From: Caenorhabditis remanei
Lineage: Eukaryota; Nematoda; Chromadorea; Rhabditida; Rhabditidae
Length of the DNA: 64,000 nucleotides
NCBI RefSeq assembly: GCF_010183535.1
Contig: NC_071331.1
Coordinates: 19,778,001 to 19,842,000, forward strand
Direction: 5' to 3'
Below the pieces are notes generated by a model that made no database searches, was not told where the DNA came from, and saw nothing but the letters and a program-made list of their open reading frames with translations. Positions 11,535-21,612 of this stretch are shown piece by piece; positions within the stretch are counted from its first letter, which is position 1, and each line of letters begins with the position of its first letter. A program made the position numbers and the translations under genes.

Positions 11535-12000
11535 TCAGAACATTCTTTTCCCAATTTTCATCAAATTTATAATTTCCGTCTGAAAATGCATCTGAAATGC
11601 TTGAAAAATGCTTATTTCTCGTGGAACTTTGTAGATTTTCTCGAGTTTTCCCCGTTTTAGAACTTAAAACTACGACTCCCTCATTTTTACATCCAAAAGC
11701 ACTCAAAAATATTAATTTTCTCAATTTTCGAAGATTTTAGTCACGTTTTCGCAATTTTCCACTGAAATAACATCAAAAACACTAATTTCTTCTCATACCC
11801 AGTTTAAATAGCTGAAATTATTAGTTTTCACCCGCATATTTTATTGTTTCTCTCCCGAATTCGCGAAAATGATCTGTTTTTTGTCCAATTTGTCACAATT
11901 TTATCCCGCTCAATTGTTTTCTCCCCCCGAATCGTGTTTCTCGAGCGAAAACTCGTTAAAACTATGCACTTGCCACTTTCCAAGTTATTATCTATCAATC

Positions 12001-12006
12001 AATAAA
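12001..12006 (+). terminator. Poly(A) signal AATAAA, PCNA-like gene
   Basis: AATAAA lies about 466 nt past the stop codon and about 200 nt before the ATG of the next gene. The spacing would allow either a separate transcript or an operon. Confidence 0.4.
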
Positions 12007-12203
12007 TGCATTTCACACGACAATTTGTGTTTCATTCCAAAAAACTCTAATTTCTGGTGAAATTTCCATTTTCTACCTTTGAATTTTAAATTCGCGCAAA
12101 AAATCAGATGGCCGCGGACTAGAAAACTCCACCGTTTCATCACTCGGCCATCTCGATTTTTTGCCTTTTTTTCCGGTTTTCAAACCGAAAATCTCGCTGA
12201 AAA

Positions 12204-15200
12204 ATGCACCGAGCACTTCTTCGAGTGCAAAAATTTCAAAAATACACAGCTAGATGTCTCAGCGATGCGGGAAAAGCTGAAAAATTGGCGGAATTCAGTG
12301 AGAAAAGGTTGGTTTTCGAGGTGAAACGGGTGGAGCAATTAAAATCACCAGTTTTTCAGCAAATATGCGATTCGAACACTGGATAATTCATCTCCGATTG
12401 AGAAACGATCATTGTCGAGAGGTTTTGCGATGAATCGGTTTGAAAAAGTAAGGAATTTCGAGCGAAAAGTTGGTTTTTGTTGGAAAAATTAATTTTTAGT
12501 GGAAAAAATTAATTTTGGTGGTTCAAAGCATAAAAAACCTTATTCTCAACGAAATTAAGCATTAAGAACAAGATTTTTTTCATGAAAACCATACTTGTCG
12601 AAAATCGGGCCGGCCCGGCTCGGCCCGTCGGCCCGGCCCGAAATTTCTCTTGGCCCGGCCCGGCCCGGCGGCCCGGATTCAAAAATGGGTACCCATTTTT
12701 ACCAATTTTTTTTTGAAATTTTTCGAAAAAAAACAGTAAAAATGCTTAAATTATCATTACATATTCACATTTTGATTCAATTTTGAATGTTTATTCAAAA
12801 ACTATACTTTTTTCAAAAATTTTCAAAAAATTTCCAAAAAAAGTTCAAAAACTCAAAATGTTTTGAAAAAATGTTTCAAAACGGGCCGAGCGGGCCGGGC
12901 CGGGCCGAGATTTTTCCTGATTTCGGCCCGGCCCGGCCCGTGACAAGTATGATGAAAACCATAAAAACATCTCGAAAATTCAATTTTTGAGACGAAATTT
13001 CATGTTTTTCGAGTTTTCCTTCAAAAAACTGCATTTTCTGGAGTTTAACCTATTTTCTCAAAGAATATTTCAAATTTTCGACGTTTCTGAGTGTAAAAAT
13101 CACGGAAATCAGCTTTTTTATCGTAAAAATCTGATTTTCCTCATTAAAATCACATTATTTTTGCATTTTTAAGAAATTTCGAGTGCAAATTTTGTTTTTG
13201 TTGGAAAAAATGGTTCAAGGCATGAAAAAATCAAGTTTTATGTTAGAAATCTCAAAAAACAACAAAATTTCCGGTTTTTAGAAAGGAAAAACTGTATTTC
13301 ATCGATTTTTTCTCAAATTTTTTCGTATTGTTGAGTTTTCTTGCAAAAACAGCACTTTCTGTAATTTTAGCTGTTTTCTCAAAGAATATGGCAAAATTTC
13401 ACTGAAATTGACGTTTTTGAGCGTAGAAAACTCACAAAAATCCCTCATTTCATCACCAAAATCATCGAAAATCCGATTTTTCCTATGAAAATCACATTTT
13501 TTCGTCATTTTTTCCCCTAAATCTTGAAATTTTCCAGGATTTCATGATCTACCCAGAGTACACCGACTCAGACGACGTGCGAAATATCGAAGGATTCGTA
13601 GATATTCTCCAAAAGTCTCTAAATCTTTCAGTCGACTCAAAAATCATCGAAAAAGAGGGAAATTTGCCGTCGGAAGTGATAGAAACCCTCCGAAGTAATG
13701 CAATTTTCTCGGTTTCAATTCCCAAAGATTTCGGTGGAATCGGAATGAAAAATAAGGAAATTTCGAAAGTTTTCGAAGAATTATCGATTGATTGGAATAT
13801 CTACACGAGTGCTCAAATTGCTCTACAAGTCTCGAATATTCTCACAATTTATGGAACGGATGAACAGAAATCCAAGTATTTGACATCTCTTTCCGATGGA
13901 AAAATCCGTCCCGCAGTGGCGATTGTGAAGGATACGAATGGGGGAAAGTGTGAACAGACTGCGGGTCCACAGGGAAAATCTATGTTGAATGGAGAGAATA
14001 TTCGAGTCATCGGACATCATAACGCCAATTTTTATGTCGTTTTTGGAGATGTAAGTTTGAAAAAACAGGAAAAAACACCTATTTTTGAGACCGAATTCGT
14101 TTTATCTACCTGAAAAATAGAGAGGAAATTTGATTTTGGAGTGAAAAATTGAGAATTTTCAGCTGCTATTCGTCAAAAAATCGGTTTTTTAATGGAAAAT
14201 AGGTCGAAAAATAGCAAAAAATGATGTTTTTGACATAAAAAATGTAATTTTTAACTGAAAATGGCTGAAAACAAGGATAAAATTGAAATTGTGCGATTTT
14301 TTGATGAAAATTTGCTCAAAAATTAGGGCTTCAGTGTCAAAAATTGCTATTTTTGACGTTTAGAACATTTTAGACTTCAAATTGTCAAAAATCGACTAAA
14401 AACTATATAAAACTACATAAAACTAACCATTTTTGTGCTAAAATCGATCAAAAGGAACTGTCTTTGCCTAAAATTCATCAAAATTCATAAAAATTGATAT
14501 AAAACAAGTCATTTTGAGCTGAAATTGACCAAAATAAGCAGAAAATCAGGAGTTTTTTCTCTTAATTGTCCCGACTATCATTTTTTTCAATTTTCCTGTT
14601 TTTTTTTCTAAAACTCTTGTGATTCTCACAAGAAAAGTCGTAAAAACTTGAAAAATTCCTCTTTTCCGGTCAAAAATCTCTATTTCGATGGTTTTTAATG
14701 CGAAAAAACCATTTCGAGCTATAAGAAATTTGAATTTTCGTCATTTTTCCTGTTTATTCTGAATATTTCCTGAAAAAAAAACGGAAAAAATGTGAAAATT
14801 CATATTTCTTATAGCTCAAAATGGTTTTTTCGCATTAAAAATCGAGATTTTGAACCGAAAAAAGTGGAATTTTTACAAGTTTCAGCGACTTTTCTTGTGA
14901 AAATCACAGTTTCTATTGAAGAATTTGGAAAAAGTGTGAATTTTTCCCTTTTTTTGGAAAATATTTAGGAAAATTGAGATTTCTAAGAGATTTGTGACTA
15001 CTTTAGGCCAAATTTTCCAGTTTTTCGCTAAAAAAAGTAATTTTAACATTAAAACATTTTTAGAAACTGTCGATTATCAATCTAAAAAGCAAAATTTGCT
15101 CAGAAAATCTAAAAAAAACAGATATTCGAATCTATTTTTCTCTATAATTTATGAAAAATTTGCATTTGTTCAAGAAAATCCACTGAAAAACCACGAAAAA

Positions 15201-18200
15201 AGTGATTTATAGTCTATAAATTACTTTTTTTTTTGTGGTTTTTCAGTCGATTTTATATAAAAAAATGCAAATTTTTAAGATTTTCCACTATTTTCTTTTC
15301 AGAACAAAGGTGAACAAACATGTTTCATTCTCGACGAAACAGAACTTGCGACGACTGACAAAATCAAATTCCATCGTGGCGAAACATTCGGATTAAAGGG
15401 AACAGACATCGGACGAATCGAGCTGACTGCTCTAGTCAACGAGAAAAACGTCCTAGGCGCGCCAGGCAACGGAGCAGAAATCTGTGCAGAGTTGACTGGA
15501 AGTGGACGGATGCCATTCGCCGCGGCGACAGTTGGAATGGCTAAACGAACACTAAGAGAACTATCTATTTGGTGTAATCGGACACCTTCTAGACGAACGG
15601 ATCGAAGTGTTCTTTCGGATGATTCGAGATCTCAGAGACTCGTCACTGATTTGGCTCTGAAAGTGTATTCTCTTGAGTCTTCTTTGTATTATTTAAGTGG
15701 ATTGATTGATGAGGGATTATCGATTGTTGTCGATATTGAGAATTCACTTTTGTCGATGTTGACAAGAGATGTTCTTCAGGTAGGAGTGTGCTCGGAGAAA
15801 TTGTGAAAAATTTGGTTTTTGGATAAAAATTTAGATAATTGGTGGTTTTCATTGAAAATTGTAATTTTCAGACAATTTTAATCAAATCGCTTAAAATTAA
15901 ACTTTAAAAAAGGCGCCAGAATTCAAATCTTTTGAAATTTTTTGAGTTTTGTTCACGAAAAAGTCATATTTTCAACTATCATTCAGAATTAGAAGAAATT
16001 CTGAAAAATCAACAAAATGTGAAAAAATTTTGATAAAAAATTGTAAAAAGTTCAACAAAATTTGAAAAAAAAATGGTCAAGTATGGAGAAAGCTATGAAA
16101 AAGTGCTGAAAATCGTAAAAATCAGGAAAAAAAATAGTTAAAAACGATCTAAATGGCTTTTCTATCCATTCCAGTTCATAAAACGCTGAAAATCGTCAAA
16201 AAATGAGCCCAAAAATTTTCAGTCCGTCATCTCGACCCAACTAGAACTCGTCGGTGTGGCAGCCAGTGACTCTTCCTTCCCACACGAGAAAATCTTCCGT
16301 GACGTCACAACTCTTTTGTCGATTATCGACGAGAGTGCAGACGTTGAACAGATCGGATTGGCGACGATAGCCACGTGGGCCACGTCGACATCTCATAAAC
16401 GAATTGTCAGTACTCTGAAACGATGGCTGAAACAAGAGAAAGAGGCGGATGAGATGAGAAATCCTGGATTGACTCATTATATTGCAGAACACGCCCATCC
16501 GTCACTTCAGGTGGGGACATCTGGACACACATTAGCGCGCGCTTGCATTTTTTACTCAATCTAATTTTGTTGGTTAAAAATGACCGAAAATTCGTCAAAA
16601 TTTGCTGAAAATGACTGAAAATTTGGAGATTTCACAGTTGAAAGTTGTCATTTTTGAGCAATAAATGTACAAAAATACTCAAAAACACTGGTTTTGGCAG
16701 TTTTTTATCTCCAAATTCTGATTTTCACCTGTCAAAATAGGCAAAAGCCCAGACAAATCGCTAATTTTAAGAATTTAAGCCAAAAACATTAAAAAAAAAT
16801 TTTTTTTTCATTTTCTATCAGTGTGCTCCACCGGGATTTTAAAACTAGTGAAAACCGGTTTTTCATGAAAAAACCGGTGAAAATATTCACCGGTTTTCAC
16901 CGAAATTCACCGGTGTTTCACCGGGGAAAACCCGGAGAAAACCGGTGATCACCGGGTTTTCCCCGGGGAAACACCGGTGAAAAAACCGGTGTTTCCCCGG
17001 TTTTCACCGGTTTTCGCCGGAGTTTTTTTGAAATTGGTAACACATAACCGGACATTTCGAAACCGGACATTTCGAAACCGGACATTTCGGAACCGGACAT
17101 TTCGGAACCGGACATTTCGAAACCGGACATTTCGAAACCGGACATTTCGAAACCGGACATTTTGAAACCGGACATTTCGAAACCGGACATTTCGAAACCG
17201 GACGTTTCGGAACCGGACATTTCGAAACCGGACATTTCGAAACCGGACATTTCGAAACCGGACATTTCGAAACCGGACATTTCGAAACCGGACATTTCGA
17301 AACCGGACATTTCGAAACCGGACGTTTCGCAACCGGACATTTCGAAACCGGACATTTCGAAACCGGACGTTTCGAAACCGGACGTTTCGAAACCGGACAT
17401 TTCGGAACCGGACGTTTCGAAACCGGACGTTTCGCAACCGAATGACACTTCGAAACAAAAAAATGCCGGTTGCAAAACGTCCGGTTTCAAAATGTCCGGT
17501 TGCGAAACGTCCGGTTTTTAAATTTCCGGTTGCAAAACGTCCGGTTTCAAAGTGTCCGGTTTCGAAATGTCATGTTTCAAAACGTCCGATTACAAAATGC
17601 CCGGTTGCTGTCATGTTCGTTCACGTTGAAGTGTTTGCATCATCAAAAAAACCGGTGAAACCCGGGGATTCCCCGGGGAAAACCGGGCACCGGTGAAAAA
17701 TGAAAACCGGGGAAAACCGGTTTTTCAATATTGAACACCGGGGAATTTCGGTGAACACCGGTTTTCGCCAAACTTGACTCCGGTTTTTATTTTTATAAAA
17801 CCGAGAAAAACTTCACCGGTGATTATAACGGTTTTCACCGGTGAAAAAAAACCGGGTTTTCGCCGGTTTCTTCACCGGTGGAGCACACTGTTTTCTATAA
17901 AAAATTGCAAAAATAACAGCTCTTTTGATAAATAGAAAATGAAAAAAATTTCTTTAAATATGACTTAAAATCTTAAATTGAGTAAACAATGCAAGCGCGC
18001 TCTAATGCTATAGCAGTGCCACTGAACTTCTGGAATTTTCCAGATGGCTTGCCAAGAACTGGAATTCTCAATGTCTCGAATCAATAACGTTGTCTCCCGA
18101 CTGATGACGTCACAAGGAAAGAATATCGAACAGGATTACGGTAGTCTCGAGGCTCTCGTCACGGTTTTGAAGAATAATTTGGTGATGGTCTCCACGATTT

Positions 18201-19790
18201 CACGGGCGTCTCGATCCTATTCGATTGGGCTGAGAAATGCGGATATCGAGTTGGCATGGGCCACTATTATTTGTTCGAGGTACACACAGGGCACTCAAAA
18301 ATCTGGAATTTTCTGAATTTCCAGACTAAAAATTACCTATGGTACAGGAAAATGATTTAAACTTTTTTGTTGTAAATTGTCGTCTGGAACTCATTTTTCA
18401 CCTTTAAAAGTCATCTAGATCTCAGAAATTGAAAGATTATGATAATTTTTTTTATCAAAATGGATCATAATTTTCAGCTAAAACTTTGTTGTGACCTATG
18501 TTCTTTGCAACTGCGCTTCATCGAAATTCCCTTGAAAAATGTGTCTTTTTCTCTGAATCTCTCAATTTCGCACATAATTCTCTTTAGTTTCGCTAGAGCG
18601 CGGTTGCAAAGCGTGCCGTGCTAATGCTACACCAAAAACTTGTTTTTGAATTCAAAAAACCCGAAATTGGCCGTTTTCATAGTCTTTTCATGACAAAATC
18701 ATCGTTTTCAACTGGAAAATTTTTGATTTTCTTCCAATTGAAGATATAAACAGCTTCTATGAGATTTGGACCATTATTTTGTTGTTAGATGGCATCTCGT
18801 TTTGAGAAAACTCAATTTCAAACAAATTTTGCGCAGAAATCTGAAAATTATTCCTAATTTCTGCTGGATCCCATTTAGACACACATCTTTCAACCTATAA
18901 AAATCATTTTTCGGCATCACGTCACTCTGTGTACCGAACGATAATTTTTTCCTTCTCGCGAGTTCAAAACAACTGAAAATATAACATTTTCTAATGATTT
19001 TCAGTTGAAAGTCTCAATTTTTTTATGTTTTTGAGTTATCATTTGGACCAATGTTACATATTAGATTAGATGACATTTTGCCTTCATAAAACTCAGTATC
19101 AGACGAATTTTGAGCAAAAATCTGCAAATTATATGTATTTTCACTTTGAAAACCTGAAAAAAGTGAAAATATAACATTTTCTAATGATTTTCAGTTGAAA
19201 AGTCTCAATGTTTGATGTTTTTTGAGTTATCAGATGCCGTTTTTGCTCCAGAATCTCCAAAATCTAGTTCAGAAACATCTACATAAGCAAAACACAGTTC
19301 TTGCAACTGCGCTCCACCTAGAGCGCGGTTGTGAGAAGCCGTGCCGTGCTACTATGCTAAGATGAATGTAAAATTTGAAAAACGCTTCTTACAACCGCGC
19401 TCTACCGAAACCGAAGAAAATTGTGTGCGAAATTGAGAGATTCAGAGAAAAATAGACATTTTCTAAGGGGATTTCGGTAGAGTGCGGTTGTGAGAACTGT
19501 GCCGTGTTGACAGGATGTTTAAGACACATTTCTAGAGAAATCTAGCTATTTTTCAAGATTTCGGACCAAACTATTCAGACTTGCAAAATTCCGGGCCGAG
19601 AAAGCTCCGGCCCGGCCCGGCTGAAACTATTCCCGATTCCAGACTATCCCGTGCCACGTGGTTTGAACTTGACGCTCTCTCCGATCTATTCGGTCTTGTC
19701 CGTTTCAATCCATCACTTTTGAATGCAGGAAGAGCTGTGTTCGATCTGGGAGGATATATCATTGAATCGCCGTTAGAGAAGAATTGGTGA
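12204..19790 (+). CDS. ACAD9/VLCAD-like acyl-CoA dehydrogenase family protein, likely mitochondrial
   Basis: Exons 12204-12307, 12360-12447, 13538-14050, 15303-15779, 16223-16510, 18044-18279 and 19643-19790 join in frame to about 617 aa, close to ACAD9 and VLCAD. The first 19 residues (MHRALLRVQKFQKYTAR) are basic with no acidic residue, as in a mitochondrial presequence. SRGFAMNRF then leads into the dehydrogenase fold (IPKDFGGIGM; FGLKGTDIG; NVLGAPGNGAEI; LTGSGRMPFAAATVGMAKR) and a C-terminal helical extension found only in VLCAD and ACAD9. The catalytic region is odd: after FRD (residues 419-421) the usual IFEGTNEIL reads LLSIIDESADVEQI, so Glu of the FEGT motif is missing, and the FAD/substrate motif CLTEPSSGSD is degraded to IVKDTNGGK. 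It may be a pseudoenzyme with a complex I assembly role like ACAD9 (inference). The closest C. elegans candidate I can name is acdh-12, unconfirmed. Introns are long and repeat-rich. Confidence 0.88.
12590..12951. mobile_element. hAT-like GC-rich MITE, CATACTTGTC family (copy 1)
   Basis: Ends are CATACTTGTC and GACAAGTATG, flanked by a perfect 8-bp duplication ATGAAAAC (12582-12589 and 12952-12959). Inside each end are GGCCCGGCCC runs around an AT-rich centre. No coding capacity. It sits in intron 2 of the ACAD-like gene. Sister copies are at 38847-39212 and 55948-56109. Confidence 0.88.
14610..14910. repeat. Intronic inverted repeat
   Basis: Arms of over 100 bp are near-complementary: AGCTATAAGAAATTTGAATT against its complement at about 14790-14815, and GGTTTTTAATGCGAAAAAAC against GGTTTTTTCGCATTAAAAAT. 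The centre is near 14770. In intron 3 of the ACAD-like gene. Confidence 0.7.
15110..15275. repeat. Intronic inverted repeat
   Basis: CACTGAAAAACCACGAAAAA pairs with TTTTTGTGGTTTTTCAGTCG around a centre at about 15217 (ATAGTCTATAAATTAC). It lies just before exon 4 of the ACAD-like gene. Confidence 0.6.
16530..18012. mobile_element. Nested palindromic element filling intron 5
   Basis: Outer inverted arms: ACATTAGCGCGCGCTTGCAT plus TTTACTCAAT at 16530-16560 against ATTGAGTAAACAATGCAAGC plus GCGCTCTAATG at 17974-18006. Inner inverted ends: CAGTGTGCTCCACCGG at about 16820 against CCGGTGGAGCACACTG ending at about 17891. Between the inner ends lie CCGGTTTTCACCGG-rich stretches and a 15-bp minisatellite. 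This looks like one palindromic element inserted into another. No coding capacity. Confidence 0.65.
17044..17612. repeat. 15-bp minisatellite, array inverted part-way
   Basis: About 27 units of ACCGGACATTTCGAA run from 17044 to about 17445. The same unit then runs in the opposite orientation (CCGGTTTCAAAATGTCC type) from about 17464 to 17612. Because 15 is a multiple of three, long open frames appear on both strands, but they are a by-product of the repeat. Confidence 0.9.
18496..18625. repeat. Dispersed MITE copy, GCGCGGTTG family
   Basis: Arms TTCTTTGCAACTGCGCTTCA and GCTAGAGCGCGGTTGCAAAG flank the CTTGAAAAATGTGTCTTT core. In intron 6 of the ACAD-like gene. Confidence 0.65.
19280..19510. 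repeat. Two adjoining MITE copies, GCGCGGTTG family
   Basis: A short collapsed copy (19287-19345: CTTGCAACTGCGCTCCACCT then AGAGCGCGGTTGTGAGAAG) is followed by a full copy (19382-19507) starting CGCTTCTTACAACCGCGCTC. Both lie in intron 6 of the ACAD-like gene. Confidence 0.65.
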
Positions 19791-19922
19791 AATCACTTTT
19801 AAATTCATTTTTAAAATTGTTTCTAGATTGTTAGGTAGTTTTCATTGTTTTGTTTCTTGACTTTTTGAAGTTTTTTTTAGATGAATAATGCGGGTAAGTA
19901 GTCAGCTTTTTATTGTTATTAT

Positions 19923-19928
19923 AATAAA
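19923..19928 (+). terminator. Poly(A) signal AATAAA, ACAD-like gene
   Basis: AATAAA lies 133 nt after the stop codon at 19790, followed by a T-rich stretch. Confidence 0.5.
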
Positions 19929-20578
19929 ATAATTTTTTTATTTTGCAAATTTTTCTTCTTCTATCGGCTCTGTTCTATTGCAGTTGTCTATTTCGTGCTT
20001 GAATCTCTTTTTTTTTCCTGTTTCAGACATTTTTTATGTGTAAAAACGGAGGTTTTTCTTCTTTTTTCGCGATTTTTTGATTCATTTTAGACATTTTTGA
20101 AAGTTTTTATGCTGAAATTTTTTTTTAGTTTTCAGTCCGAAGTAAATGAAAAATGATGAAATTTTGTGTAAAAACGAATAAATGACCAATTTAGTGACTT
20201 TTTCCTTCGAAAATAAAGTGATTTTGCTTATCATCACTGTCTTTCATAAGTTTTCTGAATGATTTCTTCGATTTCAAGCATTTTAATTAAAAAAATTGTC
20301 ATTTTTCATGAAATTTCAGCTAAATACATGTAAAATTCTAGTCTTTTCTGTAAAATCTATGAATTTTGACATCGATTAGAAGAAAACTCGCAAAATGTTT
20401 ATTATTCACAAAAAATACCGTTTCGAAATTGCTTAAAAAGCGAATTCACACAGAAGAGCCAATGCTTCTGACAAATTGAAAACTCATTTTAAAAATATTT
20501 TTTCCCTTTTTTTTCGATCCATTTCTCCCCGATTTCCCTTATTTTCCCACTAGAAATTCTTCATTTTCAGTTTAAAAA
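19929..20578. other. Intergenic, AT-rich
   Basis: No gene or repeat family is recognised. TTCATTTTCAG at 20560-20570, eight bases before the next ATG, could be a trans-splice acceptor. Confidence 0.4.
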
Positions 20579-21578
20579 ATGGATAAATTCGTCATTCGAA
20601 CACCGAAGACGAAGCGTAAATCACCGGAATCATCTGCCACGTCATCTCCACCGAAAAAGACAAAAAATCCGAAAAATGAGGAGAAAAAAGTAGAGAAATC
20701 AAAGGAAAAACAACAGAAGAAAGTGGAGAAATCAGTGAAAAATAAGGAAAAAGTAGTGGAAAAAGTGGAAAGTGCAGAGGAAATCGAGGATAAAAAGATG
20801 AAAAATTTGTTGAGAACATCTGGAGAGACGAAGAAAGAGACGGCACTCGGAGAACTGCTGCCAACTATTAAATATTCGAAAAATAAGGTTATTAGTGACG
20901 AAGATTTGGAGAAACTCTTCATTGCACTGTGTGGGGATACAGGTGAGAAGAGGGAAACACGTCCGAGGCGCGCCAGACTTCAGAAATTTGAAGAATTCAA
21001 CAAAAAAGCCCGCGTTAGCTCCAAATATTCAGCAGTTTTCTGTTAAAAAATGAGTCCAAGGCGCGCCAGACTCATCATTTTTTAAATTTCGAGTAAGAAT
21101 GCGTCCAAGGCGCGCCAGTTTTGAATTTTTCAATTTTGAGCAAAAATGCGTCCAAGGCGCGCCAGACTCATAAAATTTGAATTAATGAAGAAAAAGACAT
21201 ACTAGGTACCCCAAATTTCGACATTTTTAGAACAAAAAAGAACAATTTAGAATAAAAACGCGTTCAAGGCGCACCAGATTCATCTTTTTTTTTAAATTTC
21301 GAATAAAAATGCGTCCAAAGCGCGCCAGTTTTCGAAAATCTTAAATTTTCGGAGAAATCAAGATTTTTCTTTTTAAAAAACCGCATTCTAGGCGCCACAG
21401 TTTCTAAAAATTATTTTTAACGCGTCCAAGGCGCGCTAGATTTCAAAAATGCTAATTTTTACAGGAAAACGCGTCCTAGGCGCGCCAGTCAGCAGTTTTC
21501 TGTTAAAAATGCGTCCTAGGCGCGCCAGACTCGAAAATTTTCAATTTAGAATAAATACGCGTTCTGAGGAGAAGAATA

Positions 21579-21612
<34 letters not shown>

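Noticed and set aside
12595..12990. Frames containing ARPGGP-like peptides
   Set aside because: Produced by GGCCCGGCCC tracts of a MITE; the same peptides appear at its other copies.
16918..17521. Long open frames on both strands (KPDIS / RNVRF / MSGFE repeats)
   Set aside because: They come from a 15-bp tandem repeat, which stays open in any frame lacking a stop. It sits inside an intron of a well-supported gene.
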